Source: CAVVXX01 sp052389895
GTDB taxonomy: Bacteria > Pseudomonadota > Alphaproteobacteria > Micropepsales > Micropepsaceae
DNA: 52,641 nt
Assembly: GCA_052389895.1 (NCBI GenBank)
Contig: JBQTHM010000045.1
Coordinates: forward strand, 1-52,641
Direction: 5' to 3'
This document shows positions 40,939-49,597 of the stretch, in pieces (within the stretch, counting starts at the first letter, position 1; every line of letters begins with the position of its first letter). The translations under genes were made by a program, and so were the position numbers. The notes beneath the pieces are model-generated. The model worked only from the letters and a program-made list of their open reading frames with translations. It searched no databases and was not told the DNA's origin.

Positions 40939-42879
40939 TCACCATCCGCCGCCGCCGCCTCCGCCTCCACCGCCGCCGGACGAGCCGCCCCCGCCTGAGC
41001 CCGAGGAACGGCCGGGCGCCGCCGAGGCGGCCGCCGCCGCTGTCGCCACGGAAGCGCCGATGGCCAAGGCAAATCCGCCTGTTCCGGCACGGCTGAAGGA
41101 CGGCCCGGAATACCAGGCCGGTCGGTACGCTTTGTCCGCCTCGATGCCGGCCTTTGCCGTGGCGGCCTCGAACTTGCGGCTCCACTCGTTCTCGGCGTCG
41201 AGCGCGATGGCATAGGGCAGATATTTTTCGAAAACTTCCGGAGTGATTTCCGGGGGATGCAGTTTCTCCAGCCGCTCCTGCTCGGCCGCGACCAGAAACA
41301 TGCGAAAGCCGTCGATCTGATCGCGGATTTTGGCGCCGGCAAGCGTGGGCGCTTTCAACAGATGATAGAAGACATAGGCCAGCACGCCCTGAACGATGAG
41401 AGCGAACGTGACGACGAGGGGAAGCGAACTGCCCAGGATCCCCAGAACCGCAAACAGGCCGACGACAAAGGGAAGCGCAAACAGGCTTGCCACGAGCGCG
41501 CCGCCGAAATTCACGATGCGTGACCCCGGCCCCCGGAAAAAAGCGGTCCATAGCTGATGAGCGCGGTGGACGAGAAAGGCGGTGCCAACCGACCAGCCGC
41601 TGATCCAGAAGAGCATGAATGTCGTCGCCTCCGGCTGTTCGGACAGCAGAGCGGCCGCCGCTGCGCTCAAGGCAAGAATGGCAAGCCCGGCGATGAACCA
41701 GCCGCGATTGGTGATGAAATAGGCTTTCTCGTATTCGTTCTTGAGCGCGCGCCGAAGTCCGGTTATCGCGCCGGAAATTCTCACGTGGTTTGAATTCTTG
41801 AGCGCGACCGTGTCGCCGCTGCCGAACAACCCGCGTGCAATCGCCTGCTCGCCCTTGTCCAGGCCCGCCTGCATTTCGCTCTTGCCTGTGCGTCGCAACA
41901 CATACTCGCCGTCATCTTCCTCGATTTTCATGAACCCTTTCACCGCCATGTTCACGAGCGAGGATGAAAACGCCTTGCGGTCGTAGCCCATGCGGTGGAC
42001 GTCGCGTACCGCCGCAGGCGAGAAGTTCTTGGGCGGCTCGAAAAGGGGCACTATGGGCCCGCGCGCGGGATCGCGCCCGAATTTCCACCATGCCGCCATG
42101 TAATAGAGCGTGAGAAAGAGAAGCCCGGCCAGCGCCGCGCCGCTCGCCGCATTGTCGCGCAGAAAGCTTTCTGTTTTTTCCGCCGCCGTGGGCGGCGTGA
42201 CCACGCCTTTTTCGAATGCCACAGCGACGGTCAGCCCTTCGTATTGCGCCAGCGGCAATGTGGTTTCGAAAAAGATCGAGCCGCCGCCCTCCACGCGCGC
42301 CGTGGCGTTCTTGGCCCTGGCGCCTTCGGGGCCGGTATAGAAGTCGTATTGGCCGATGGCGGTCGCGCGAGGAAGATGGATGCGCGCTTCGGCATGGCGG
42401 ATGGGGAATTCCCATCCCGTGCCGGTCACGTTCCAGTAAAGCTCATCGTAACTGTCGAAGAATCCGATCTGGCGGTTCGTCTCGTAGAGGATGACGTAGG
42501 TGTGTTCGCCTTCGTCGAGGAACACGTCGGCACTGCCGATGCGCACGCGTTTTCCGTTGCTGAGATTTTCGATTTCGTAAGGCTCGCTATGGCCGTTGCG
42601 CGTGACGCCCCTGACGTCGAAGCGCACGCGCACGCGATTGCCGGTACGATCGCGATAGGTTGTCGGGTAGTCGCGAAAAATGCCGCGGCGGATCTGGTCG
42701 CGCTCCGAACGCACGGTGATTGTCTCGCGCACTGTCAAACTGCCGTCGCGCGCAACCGCGATATCGCTGCGGAAATCGAGAATTTCTTCAAGCGCCGCTG
42801 CGGGGCGCGCCCACAGCGCGGCCAGCACCAGCGCAAACGCCAGCAGAAGACCGGCCCGGTTCTTGGCAATCGCCGTCAA
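40939..42879 (-). CDS. DUF2207 membrane protein with Gly-rich tail
   Basis: 646 residues. It has a signal peptide (LLLAFALVLAALWARPAAA), an extracytoplasmic DUF2207 domain (LDFRSDIAVARDGSLTVRETI and RRGIFRDYPTTY), and a helix near 250. A cytoplasmic domain follows (MGYDRKAFSSSLVNMAVKGFM), then further helices, and the C-terminus ends in a Ser/Gly run (GGGGGGGGGGGW), typical of the family. TTG 42879 overlaps the lemA stop (TTGA). LemA/DUF2207 pairs are widespread; function unknown. Confidence 0.87.
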   Translation of the reverse strand: MTAIAKNRAGLLLAFALVLAALWARPAAALEEILDFRSDIAVARDGSLTVRETITVRSERDQIRRGIFRDYPTTYRDRTGNRVRVRFDVRGVTRNGHSEPYEIENLSNGKRVRIGSADVFLDEGEHTYVILYETNRQIGFFDSYDELYWNVTGTGWEFPIRHAEARIHLPRATAIGQYDFYTGPEGARAKNATARVEGGGSIFFETTLPLAQYEGLTVAVAFEKGVVTPPTAAEKTESFLRDNAASGAALAGLLFLTLYYMAAWWKFGRDPARGPIVPLFEPPKNFSPAAVRDVHRMGYDRKAFSSSLVNMAVKGFMKIEEDDGEYVLRRTGKSEMQAGLDKGEQAIARGLFGSGDTVALKNSNHVRISGAITGLRRALKNEYEKAYFITNRGWFIAGLAILALSAAAAALLSEQPEATTFMLFWISGWSVGTAFLVHRAHQLWTAFFRGPGSRIVNFGGALVASLFALPFVVGLFAVLGILGSSLPLVVTFALIVQGVLAYVFYHLLKAPTLAGAKIRDQIDGFRMFLVAAEQERLEKLHPPEITPEVFEKYLPYAIALDAENEWSRKFEAATAKAGIEADKAYRPAWYSGPSFSRAGTGGFALAIGASVATAAAAASAAPGRSSGSGGGGSSGGGGGGGGGGGW

Positions 42880-43436
42880 GAAAAAGCAACCCTCGGAACG
42901 GCGCGGTCGGCCGCGTTTTCGATCTCGAAGTATTCGGCCTGCCTGAAGCCGAACCATTGGGCGATCAGATTCGAGGGCACCTGCTCGCACATCACGTTGA
43001 AGTCGCGGACCGAGGCATTGTAGTAGCGCCGCGAAAGCTGAATCTGGTCCTCCACTTCGCCAAGCTGCGTTTGCAGTTGCTGGAAATTCGCGCTGGCCTT
43101 CAGATCCGGATAGGCCTCCGCCACCGCCATGAGCTTGCCGATGGCGGCGGTAATCTGCCGCTCGGTTTCGGCGCGCGCGGCAAGCCCCGCCTGTCCCGCT
43201 TCGCTTTGCGCCTGCGCGCGCAGCTTGGTCAGCTGATCGAGCGTGCTCTTTTCGTGCGCGGCATATCCCTTCACCGTTTCGATGAGGTTGGGAATAAGGT
43301 CGGCGCGCCGTTTCAGCTGCGTCTCGATGCCCGCCCAGGCCTCTGCGACTAGGTTTCGCCGGCGCACCAGCCCGTTATAGGTGAGAAGCCCCCAGAAAAT
43401 GACGATGGCCGCGAGTGCGGCAATGATCCACTCCAT
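42876..43436 (-). CDS. lemA: LemA family protein
   Basis: 186 residues: N-terminal membrane helix (IIAALAAIVIFWGLLTY), then the LemA helical bundle with VAEAWAGIETQLKRRADLIPNLIETVKGYA and NFQQLQTQLGEVEDQI, RRYYNASVRDFN and the C-terminal FGF motif region (AQWFGFRQAEYFE). First gene of the pair with the DUF2207 protein. Confidence 0.92.
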   Translation of the reverse strand: MEWIIAALAAIVIFWGLLTYNGLVRRRNLVAEAWAGIETQLKRRADLIPNLIETVKGYAAHEKSTLDQLTKLRAQAQSEAGQAGLAARAETERQITAAIGKLMAVAEAYPDLKASANFQQLQTQLGEVEDQIQLSRRYYNASVRDFNVMCEQVPSNLIAQWFGFRQAEYFEIENAADRAVPRVAFS

Positions 43437-43567
43437 GCGCGGAAAACTACGGCTTCGCCGCGCCCCAGTCCATCGCGGCGGTGGCCATCAGCCTTCAAAT
43501 GCAGGGGATTACTCGAGCAGGACCGTCCCTCAATGGGGAGGGTGATGCCCGCATATCGGACGTCAGG

Positions 43568-43906
43568 CTATCCGCGGCTCATCGTGTTGCGCAGAAAAAA
43601 GACGGCGCTGATTACCACCGCGAAGCTGAGCGCATAGACGAACAGCGTCTTGCCGTCGAGCGCGAGGAAGCTGTTCCAATTGTCGCGGGCGAGCGCGACC
43701 GCATCCTGCCCTCCATCGACCAGCCCGCGTATGTAGAGCGCGCCGGCAAAGGCCAAAAGCGCAAGCGCGGTTGCATTCAGAATCGAGCCGTAAGAAGGCA
43801 TCAGAAAGCCCGTCAAAAGCAGAATGATCACAAGCAGGCTCAGGCGGATCACGTCCGTCGCGCTGAAGACCTGCGAAACTGCGTCCCAAAACTCGGCAAA
43901 AGTCAT
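43568..43906 (-). CDS. Hypothetical membrane protein
   Basis: 112 residues with three predicted membrane helices (LSLLVIILLLTGFLM; ATALALLAFAGALYI; LFVYALSFAVVISAVFFL). Not recognised. It is on the same strand as sciP upstream and lemA downstream, with gaps over 130 bp on both sides. Confidence 0.65.
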   Translation of the reverse strand: MTFAEFWDAVSQVFSATDVIRLSLLVIILLLTGFLMPSYGSILNATALALLAFAGALYIRGLVDGGQDAVALARDNWNSFLALDGKTLFVYALSFAVVISAVFFLRNTMSRG

Positions 43907-44040
43907 GACTTACCTCCACCACGCGTCTGCCGGTTCGTCCGGCATGCGCTCCCCCCAACCGTGATTATACAGGCAGATGTAACGCCTCACACGCCTGGCC
44001 AAGGGCTTGGCGGGTCAGCGCAAATCGAAAACGGAAGGTG

Positions 44041-44328
44041 TCAGTTGCGGTATTGCTGCACGCGGGTCGCGCGAAGCCCGGGCATGCCGAAGCGGTCGAT
44101 GGCGCGCTGCCAGGCGAGAAACTCTTCCACCGTAAGGGTGTAACGGCGGCAGGCTTCCTCGAGGCTGAGCAGTCCGCCACGCACGGCGGCGACCACTTCC
44201 GCCTTGCGGCGGATGACCCAGCGCTTGGTGTTGGGCGGCGGCAAATCCGCAAGGGTGAGCGGACTGCCATCGGGACCGATGACGTAGCTCACTTTCGGCC
44301 GGCGCATTTCGCGCGTCTCTTCCGCCAT
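44041..44328 (-). CDS. sciP: CtrA inhibitor SciP (DUF1153)
   Basis: 95 residues, nearly all of them the DUF1153 helix-turn-helix core: RPKVSYVIGPDGSPLTLADL, PPPNTKRWVIRRKAEVVAAV, GLLSLEEACRRYTLTVEEFL and GLRATRVQQYR. In Caulobacter SciP binds CtrA at DNA and blocks activation of CtrA targets. With ctrA and chpT in the same window, three parts of the CtrA control circuit are within 10 kb. ATG 44328 matches the family start. Confidence 0.93.
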   Translation of the reverse strand: MAEETREMRRPKVSYVIGPDGSPLTLADLPPPNTKRWVIRRKAEVVAAVRGGLLSLEEACRRYTLTVEEFLAWQRAIDRFGMPGLRATRVQQYRN

Positions 44329-44662
44329 AACCGGACTCCACACCATTACCGCCGCGAGCCTAGCTGCCGCGGCTTAAAAAATGGCAAAGCCTTGCGGTAA
44401 ACAAACACGTAAACCGTAGGCTTTATTTTATGTTTGTTGGTAAAGCGGCGTGGCCTTTGCGGCTCTTATTCACGCGCCAATCCCTAACGCAGCGCGACAC
44501 CCTTTACGTTCGGCATCCGCCGAATGGCGATCACATGCCCGCTCCGCCAACTCGACAGTCAGGATGCGGAGCAATGATGTCCGATTTTTGGCGTGTTGTC
44601 GTGGCCTACTTGCCGCTTTGCATCCGGTTTGCGCCGGCTGCGCCCGCCCCTATATTGCCCGG
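44329..44662. promoter_or_regulatory. AT-richer divergent region between sciP and mnmA
   Basis: A 334-bp gap without a gene. It holds an inverted repeat AACAAACA (44400-44407) / TGTTTGTT (44431-44438) and a direct repeat of GTAAAC (from 44397), in a stretch clearly richer in A and T than its surroundings. It probably contains the sciP promoter and operator. Spacing does not fit a perfect CtrA box. Confidence 0.35.
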
Positions 44663-45799
44663 ATGGATGTCAAGATGAACAGCCTGGGGTTGGAGAAGCC
44701 GCCCGCCGCGACCCGCGTGGTCGCGGCGATGTCGGGCGGCGTGGATTCCTGCGTGGTCGCAGCATTGTTGAAACGCGCCGGGTCCGATGTCGTGGGGGTC
44801 ACACTGCAGCTTTACGATCACGCCGCAGCGATCAGGAAAAAGGGCGCCTGCTGCGCCGGGCAGGACATTCACGACGCCCGCCGCGTGGCGGAAAAGCTCG
44901 CAATTCCCCATTACGTGCTGAATTACGAGGAACGCTTTCGCAGAAGCGTCATGGACGATTTCGCGGAAAGTTACGCCCGCGGGGAAACGCCAATTCCCTG
45001 CGTGCGCTGCAACGAGCGGGTGAAGTTCGGCGATCTGCTCGCGCTTGCCAAGGAGCTGGGCGCCGACGCGCTGGCCACGGGCCACTATGTGAAGCGTGTT
45101 GCGGGCGCGGGCGGCCCAGAGCTCCACCTGGCCGCCGACGAGGCGCGCGACCAGAGCTATTTCCTCTTCGCCACGACCCGCGAGCAGCTCGATTTTGTGC
45201 GGTTTCCGCTCGGGAACATGCGCAAGGGCGAAGTGCGCGCGATAGCCGCCGAACTTGGTCTCGCCGTAGCCGGCAAACCCGACAGCCAGGACATCTGCTT
45301 CGTGCCGCAGGGCCGCTACGATGCGGTGGTGGAGAAGCTGAAGCCGGGTGCCGCTCGGCCGGGCGACATCGTGGATCAGCAGGACCGGGTGCTTGGCCGC
45401 CATGAGGGCGTGATCCATTTCACCGTCGGCCAGCGCAAGGGGCTTGGGCTGCCGGGCACGCGGGAACCCCTTTTCGTGCTCAAGTTGGACGCGGCGAACG
45501 CGCGCGTCGTGGTTGGCCCGCGCGAGGCGCTGCACACGCAGTCCATCGCGCTGCGCGAGGTGAATTGGCTTGCGCCGTCCGGCGCACCCGTTTCCTGCGC
45601 GGTGAAGGTGCGCTCCACGCGTCCGCCAGTGCCGGCGCGCGTGACGCCGCTTGCGAACAACGCCGCTGTGGTGGAGCTGGTCGTGGCAGAAGAGGCGGTG
45701 GCGCCCGGCCAGGCCTGCGTCTTCTATGAAGAAAACGGCACGCGCGTGCTCGGCGGCGGATGGATCGCGCGCGCCGAACAGCCTCGCGCCGCAGCGTAA
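44663..45799 (+). CDS. mnmA: tRNA-specific 2-thiouridylase MnmA
   Basis: Thiolates U34 of tRNA-Lys, Glu and Gln. 378 residues with the PP-loop AAMSGGVDSCVVA, catalytic Cys in IPCVRCNERVKF and the second catalytic Cys in DSQDICFVPQGRY, then the C-terminal beta-barrel (IHFTVGQRKGLGLPG). ATG 44663 or 44675 are both near the family start; the longer frame from 44450 is not supported. Confidence 0.95.
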   Translation: MDVKMNSLGLEKPPAATRVVAAMSGGVDSCVVAALLKRAGSDVVGVTLQLYDHAAAIRKKGACCAGQDIHDARRVAEKLAIPHYVLNYEERFRRSVMDDFAESYARGETPIPCVRCNERVKFGDLLALAKELGADALATGHYVKRVAGAGGPELHLAADEARDQSYFLFATTREQLDFVRFPLGNMRKGEVRAIAAELGLAVAGKPDSQDICFVPQGRYDAVVEKLKPGAARPGDIVDQQDRVLGRHEGVIHFTVGQRKGLGLPGTREPLFVLKLDAANARVVVGPREALHTQSIALREVNWLAPSGAPVSCAVKVRSTRPPVPARVTPLANNAAVVELVVAEEAVAPGQACVFYEENGTRVLGGGWIARAEQPRAAA

Positions 45800-45828
45800 G
45801 AATTCCTAGGACAGGACATCTTTGCTTA

Positions 45829-46025
45829 GATCCTCCCTCGCCCCTTGACGGAGAGGGCGGAAAATCACCGGGTTCGCGGAGCGACGCGAACCCGGTGATT
45901 TTCCGGGCGAGGGGTTCGGCGGACTTGAAATCACCCCTCACCAGCGAAATCTAACGCTTGAGCCTCGCTGGCGCTCTGCTCAAGCGCAAGATTTCACCTC
46001 CTCTCCCTCAAGGGGAGAGGAGGCC
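45829..46025. repeat. Compound inverted-repeat element after mnmA
   Basis: A perfect 21-bp inverted repeat (45858-45878 with 45885-45905; loop GAGCGA; arm begins CGGAAAATCACC) is followed by smaller ones: CGCTTGAGC facing GCTCAAGCG (about 45955-45986), GAAATC facing GATTTC, and CCTCTCCC/GGGGAGAGG (about 46008-46021). It resembles a mosaic intergenic repeat and would end mnmA transcription. No gene is seen between 45800 and 46107. Confidence 0.7.
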
Positions 46026-46056
46026 TCTGGCGGGATGCTTTCAGTGGGTCTGTGCG

Positions 46057-46085
46057 TTGACACGGCTTGAAACGAGACCTTACAT
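46057..46085 (+). promoter_or_regulatory. Promoter of tRNA-Met
   Basis: Consensus TTGACA (46057-46062), 17-bp spacer, TTACAT (46080-46085), 22 bp before the tRNA 5' end. Confidence 0.65.
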
Positions 46086-46107
46086 CGCCCGCCTTGGCTG
46101 CGTTTTT

Positions 46108-46182
46108 GGCAGCGTAGCTCAGTGGTAGAGCAGGGGAATCATAATCCCTTGGTCGGGGGTTCGAATCCCTCCGCTGCTACCA
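46108..46182 (+). tRNA. tRNA-Met(CAT), elongator type
   Basis: Acceptor GGCAGCG (46108-46114) pairs with CGCTGCT (46172-46178, one G-T). D-arm TAGCTCAGTGGTAGAGC, anticodon arm GGGAATCATAATCCC with anticodon CAT, T-arm GGGGGTTCGAATCCCT and encoded CCA. The elongator-like stems differ from the initiator, which has a C-A mismatch at the acceptor end and GGG/CCC anticodon pairs. A CAT anticodon could also belong to tRNA-Ile2, the TilS substrate; overall sequence favours Met. Confidence 0.92.
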
Positions 46183-46201
46183 GCCCGTACGAGGCAGACG
46201 C

Positions 46202-47440
46202 ATGAACCGCGCGGCGGCCGCCGGTCTTCCGGTCTCACTGCAGGACATCAAGGCGGCGGCCTCGGTGATCGCGAGCGCAGTGGCGCCCACGCCGGCGCAC
46301 CGTTCGCGCACGCTTTCCGAAATTGCGGGTTGCGAGATTTTCCTGAAATTCGAAAACCTGCACTTCACCGCCTCGTTCAAGGAGCGCGGCGCGCTCAACA
46401 AGCTCTCCTCGCTCCCGGAAGCCGAGCGCGAGCGCGGCATTGTTGCCATGTCGGCGGGCAATCACGCGCAGGGCGTCGCCTATCACGCCGGGCGCCTGAA
46501 AATTCCCGCCACCATCGTCATGCCGCTGGGCACGCCCTTCAACAAGGTGAAGCACACGCGCGACTTCGGGGCGACCGTGGAGCTTGCCGGCGCCAATTTT
46601 TCCGAGGCAATCCACTACGCGCACAAAATCGAAAAAGAACGCAACCTGGTAATGGTGCACCCCTTCGAGGATCCCAGGATCATAGCGGGCCAGGGGACGC
46701 TCGCGCTCGAATTCCTCGCCCAGGCGCAGGAACTCGACACACTGGTGGTTCCCATCGGCGGCGGCGGGCTCATTTCGGGCATTTCGATTGCAGCGAAGGC
46801 GCTCAAGCCCGCCATTGCCATCTTCGGCGTGCAGACGAAATTCTACCCCGCCATGTACGGCGCGGTGAAAGGCGAGCAAGTCACTTGCGGCGGCCAGAGC
46901 ATCGCCGAAGGCATCGCGGTGAAGGAGCCCGGGCAGATGACACGGGCCATCGTGGCCGCGCTGGTGGAAGACATTCTGCTCGTGAGCGAACCCGAGATCG
47001 AACGCTCCATCGTGACGCTTTTGGAGGTCGAAAAAACGGTTGCAGAAGGGGCGGGCGCAGCGGCCTTTGCCGCAGTGCTGGCAAACCGGAGGAAATTTCA
47101 CGGGAGGAAAGTCGGTGTCGTGATTTCGGGCGGCAATATCGACATGCGGCTCTTGTCCAACGTCATCCTGCGCGAGCTGGGGCGCGAAGGCCGCATCCTT
47201 TCGCTTTCCATCGCTATCGAGGACCGCCCGGGCCTGCTTGCGCGCGTGGCGACGCTGATCAGCGAGGCGGGCGGCAACATCCTCGACGTGTCTCACAACC
47301 GCCTGTTCAACAATCTGTCGGCGCGTTCGGCCGAGCTCGGCATGGTGATAGAGGCGCGCGACGTGGAGCACGCGGGCGACATCCGCAAGAAGCTGGAGGA
47401 AGCAGGCTTCGCCGTGCGCGAGCAGCGCGTGTGGAGCTAG
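46202..47440 (+). CDS. ilvA: Threonine ammonia-lyase with ACT domain
   Basis: PLP enzyme converting threonine to 2-oxobutanoate. 412 residues: PLP-binding Lys60 in TASFKERGAL, SAGNHAQGVAYHA, phosphate loop VVPIGGGGLISG, and a C-terminal single ACT domain (SLSIAIEDRPGLLARVATLI). The single ACT domain and length match the TIGR01127 type (catabolic-like), not the two-domain biosynthetic IlvA of E. coli. Which role it plays here is open. Its stop shares CTAG with the convergent methyltransferase. Confidence 0.9.
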   Translation: MNRAAAAGLPVSLQDIKAAASVIASAVAPTPAHRSRTLSEIAGCEIFLKFENLHFTASFKERGALNKLSSLPEAERERGIVAMSAGNHAQGVAYHAGRLKIPATIVMPLGTPFNKVKHTRDFGATVELAGANFSEAIHYAHKIEKERNLVMVHPFEDPRIIAGQGTLALEFLAQAQELDTLVVPIGGGGLISGISIAAKALKPAIAIFGVQTKFYPAMYGAVKGEQVTCGGQSIAEGIAVKEPGQMTRAIVAALVEDILLVSEPEIERSIVTLLEVEKTVAEGAGAAAFAAVLANRRKFHGRKVGVVISGGNIDMRLLSNVILRELGREGRILSLSIAIEDRPGLLARVATLISEAGGNILDVSHNRLFNNLSARSAELGMVIEARDVEHAGDIRKKLEEAGFAVREQRVWS

Positions 47441-48285
47441 GCCGCGCCGTCTTTCGTCAGGATCGCGAACAGGCCCTTTTTATTGAAGCGGCGCTCGTCG
47501 GGGCGCACCGGCTCGGCCTCGCAGACAAGCACCCGGAAATCCTTCCGCGTTTTCGTGAATGCTTCGAAGCCCCAATTCGAGTCGATGTCGTCGATCACGA
47601 CAAAACCGCCGGGCCGGAGCGCAGGCCAAGCCTGGCCAAGTTCGAACAAAACGTTGCGCTCGGTGTGCAGGCTGTCGTGGACGAAAAGATCGATTGGCCC
47701 GATATTGCGCAGCAATCCGGGAAGCGCGCGCCGGCTTGAATTGCGGATCAGCGTCCAGTCTTCGCCCGCACAGGGCCGAGCCACGACGCCTACGCGCTCT
47801 CTCATCGCGGGATCAAGTGGTGGGCGGTCAATGCTCCACAAATGCCCGCGCCCGTTCCGGGTGATCGCCTCAAGAATGAACCGCGTGGTGAAGCCGTGAG
47901 CGACGCCGGTTTCCACAATTTTCTCCATGCGCCCACAGCGCACGAGGCAGTAGAGCGCGCGCGCGAGCCCGCGGTCGCCGTCGTTGAAGCCGGCAAAACT
48001 TTCCGGTCCCACTTTCAGCCCGCATGCCTCGGCCATCGCCAGCACTTCGGGCCAGAGCGCGTCAAACTCCGCGATGGCGCCGGAAAACGAGTCCGCGCCT
48101 GCGAACACGCAAAGCTTCGCTTCCCAGTCTTTGTCCGCCCCGGCGACAAAGGGCGGCCGCCTGTTTTCACGCCGTTGCGCCACGCGGTCGCGAAACGTGT
48201 CCCAAAGATCGGCGGGGTCGCGGGTGATCGCGCGCGCGATCCGGCCGGGATATTTGAAGGCGTAAGACAGGTCAGGCATGGACAT
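47437..48285 (-). CDS. Class I SAM-dependent methyltransferase
   Basis: 282 residues. The Rossmann motifs are KIVETGVAHGFTTRFIL (motif I), LWSIDRPPLD (acidic end of strand 2), DLFVHDSLHTERNVLFEL and PGGFVVIDDIDSNWGFEAF, as in Methyltransf_24-like O-methyltransferases. It overlaps the ATP-grasp gene upstream by 14 bp (or 8 bp with ATG 48279), so the two are translated together. Substrate unknown. Confidence 0.82.
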   Translation of the reverse strand: MSMPDLSYAFKYPGRIARAITRDPADLWDTFRDRVAQRRENRRPPFVAGADKDWEAKLCVFAGADSFSGAIAEFDALWPEVLAMAEACGLKVGPESFAGFNDGDRGLARALYCLVRCGRMEKIVETGVAHGFTTRFILEAITRNGRGHLWSIDRPPLDPAMRERVGVVARPCAGEDWTLIRNSSRRALPGLLRNIGPIDLFVHDSLHTERNVLFELGQAWPALRPGGFVVIDDIDSNWGFEAFTKTRKDFRVLVCEAEPVRPDERRFNKKGLFAILTKDGAA

Positions 48286-49450
48286 GGCGCACCGCTTTTT
48301 TTGCGTGCGGAGTGGTTTCGGCAAGCGCAGCGTTGAGTACCGCGGGGTCGTCCCACGGCACGTCGTGATGGCCGATTTTGAGCCACGAACTTTGGGGGTC
48401 GCTGAGCCACAGCCGCGGGAACGTGACCACGATCTCGTTGGCGATGGCCGGCCGGTGCGGGCGCGCGCCGCCGAACGCGCATTCGGTTAATGCGGCGGGA
48501 AGATCGCAGCCCGGCCCCAGGGGAAGCGTGCCGCCCTGCGTGCCGCGCGGATTTATTTCGATCAGGAAGGGCTTTCCATCCGCGTCGCGAATGAAGTCCA
48601 TGCCGAAAAGACCGGAGAGCCCGAAGCGCGCAGCGGCAAGGCGCGCGGCATCGGCCATCTCCGGGCAATCCACGCGGCGGATGACATTGGGCGGCCCGAT
48701 ATCGCCTTCGGCCACCAGCACGTCGTAGCCGAAAACGCCTGCGACCTTTCCCTGCCAAGCGGCAAAGGCGCTGGCGGCCGGTGTTCCCTCCACGAATTGC
48801 TGCAGCGAAACTTCGCGGGGCGCGGGCGCAATGGCTTCCGCAAGAAAATGCAGATCCCTGCGTTTGATCGCGCGGGCGAGGCTGCGAACACGCGACGGGG
48901 CATGTGCAAGACGGCGGTAGGCGTGCGCCGCCTCTTCGCGGCTGTGCACGATGATGACGCCGTCGCCGCCCCAGCTTCCGTCGGATTTGAGCACCGCGGG
49001 AAAGCCGGTTTCCTTAAGCAGCCGGTCGAGTTCGTCTTCGTCTGCGACCGGAAAGGTATCGGGCACGCGCACGCCGGCATCGCGCATGGCGGCGAGCGAG
49101 CCTGCGCGCGACATCAGCGCGGCAAGGCCGCAAGGATTACCGAGCGAGCGAACGATCGGCGCCGAAATTTTTGCGTCGGCTTCTCCATGGAGTTCCAAGA
49201 GCAGCAAAACGGCGCGTTCGTCGCAGGCCAGGAGCAGATCGGGCTTCGACCTTGCGATTGCTTTTTTGAGGGACGAAAGCGGCGATAGCGCCCGGTACAA
49301 ATGGCTGCGCGTCACATAGCGGCTCTGCCTCACGGGCGCGCCCCTCGGCGCGACCGCCTCCACGTTCAGACCCGCCCGCGCAAAGCCCGCCGCATAGCGG
49401 GCCACCGACTGCCACTTCACGGTGGTGAAGAGAAGAACCTTTCCGTCCAT
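48272..49450 (-). CDS. ATP-grasp domain ligase-like protein
   Basis: 392 residues. N-terminal pre-ATP domain (KVLLFTTVKWQSVARYAAGF), then the ATP-grasp core with FPAVLKSDGSWGGDGVIIV (ATP-binding Lys and flexible loop), GLFGMDFIRDADGKPFLIEINPR (Mg-binding Glu and Asn in EINPR) and GTQGGTLPLG. Such enzymes join an acyl phosphate to an amine or thiol. The partner methyltransferase follows in the same operon. ATG 49450 begins the domain; the longer open frame beyond it is antisense to the flavoprotein gene. Confidence 0.85.
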   Translation of the reverse strand: MDGKVLLFTTVKWQSVARYAAGFARAGLNVEAVAPRGAPVRQSRYVTRSHLYRALSPLSSLKKAIARSKPDLLLACDERAVLLLLELHGEADAKISAPIVRSLGNPCGLAALMSRAGSLAAMRDAGVRVPDTFPVADEDELDRLLKETGFPAVLKSDGSWGGDGVIIVHSREEAAHAYRRLAHAPSRVRSLARAIKRRDLHFLAEAIAPAPREVSLQQFVEGTPAASAFAAWQGKVAGVFGYDVLVAEGDIGPPNVIRRVDCPEMADAARLAAARFGLSGLFGMDFIRDADGKPFLIEINPRGTQGGTLPLGPGCDLPAALTECAFGGARPHRPAIANEIVVTFPRLWLSDPQSSWLKIGHHDVPWDDPAVLNAALAETTPHAKKAVRHVHA

Positions 49451-49597
49451 CGGCGCGCCCCGAATGCCCGCCCTTGCCGAAGCAAAACCCGGTCCTGGCA
49501 CGGGATTGGAACGAAGAGCGGAAAACCGCCCGCCATCCCCGGATGTCTGTGGCGTTCCGGGACAGGTGTGCCCGGGTGAGACTGCGGAGATGTGCGA

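Noticed and set aside
44397..44419. CtrA box upstream of sciP
   Set aside because: The GTAAAC repeats are 12 bp apart, not the 11 bp of TTAA-N7-TTAAC, and neither half is a full match.
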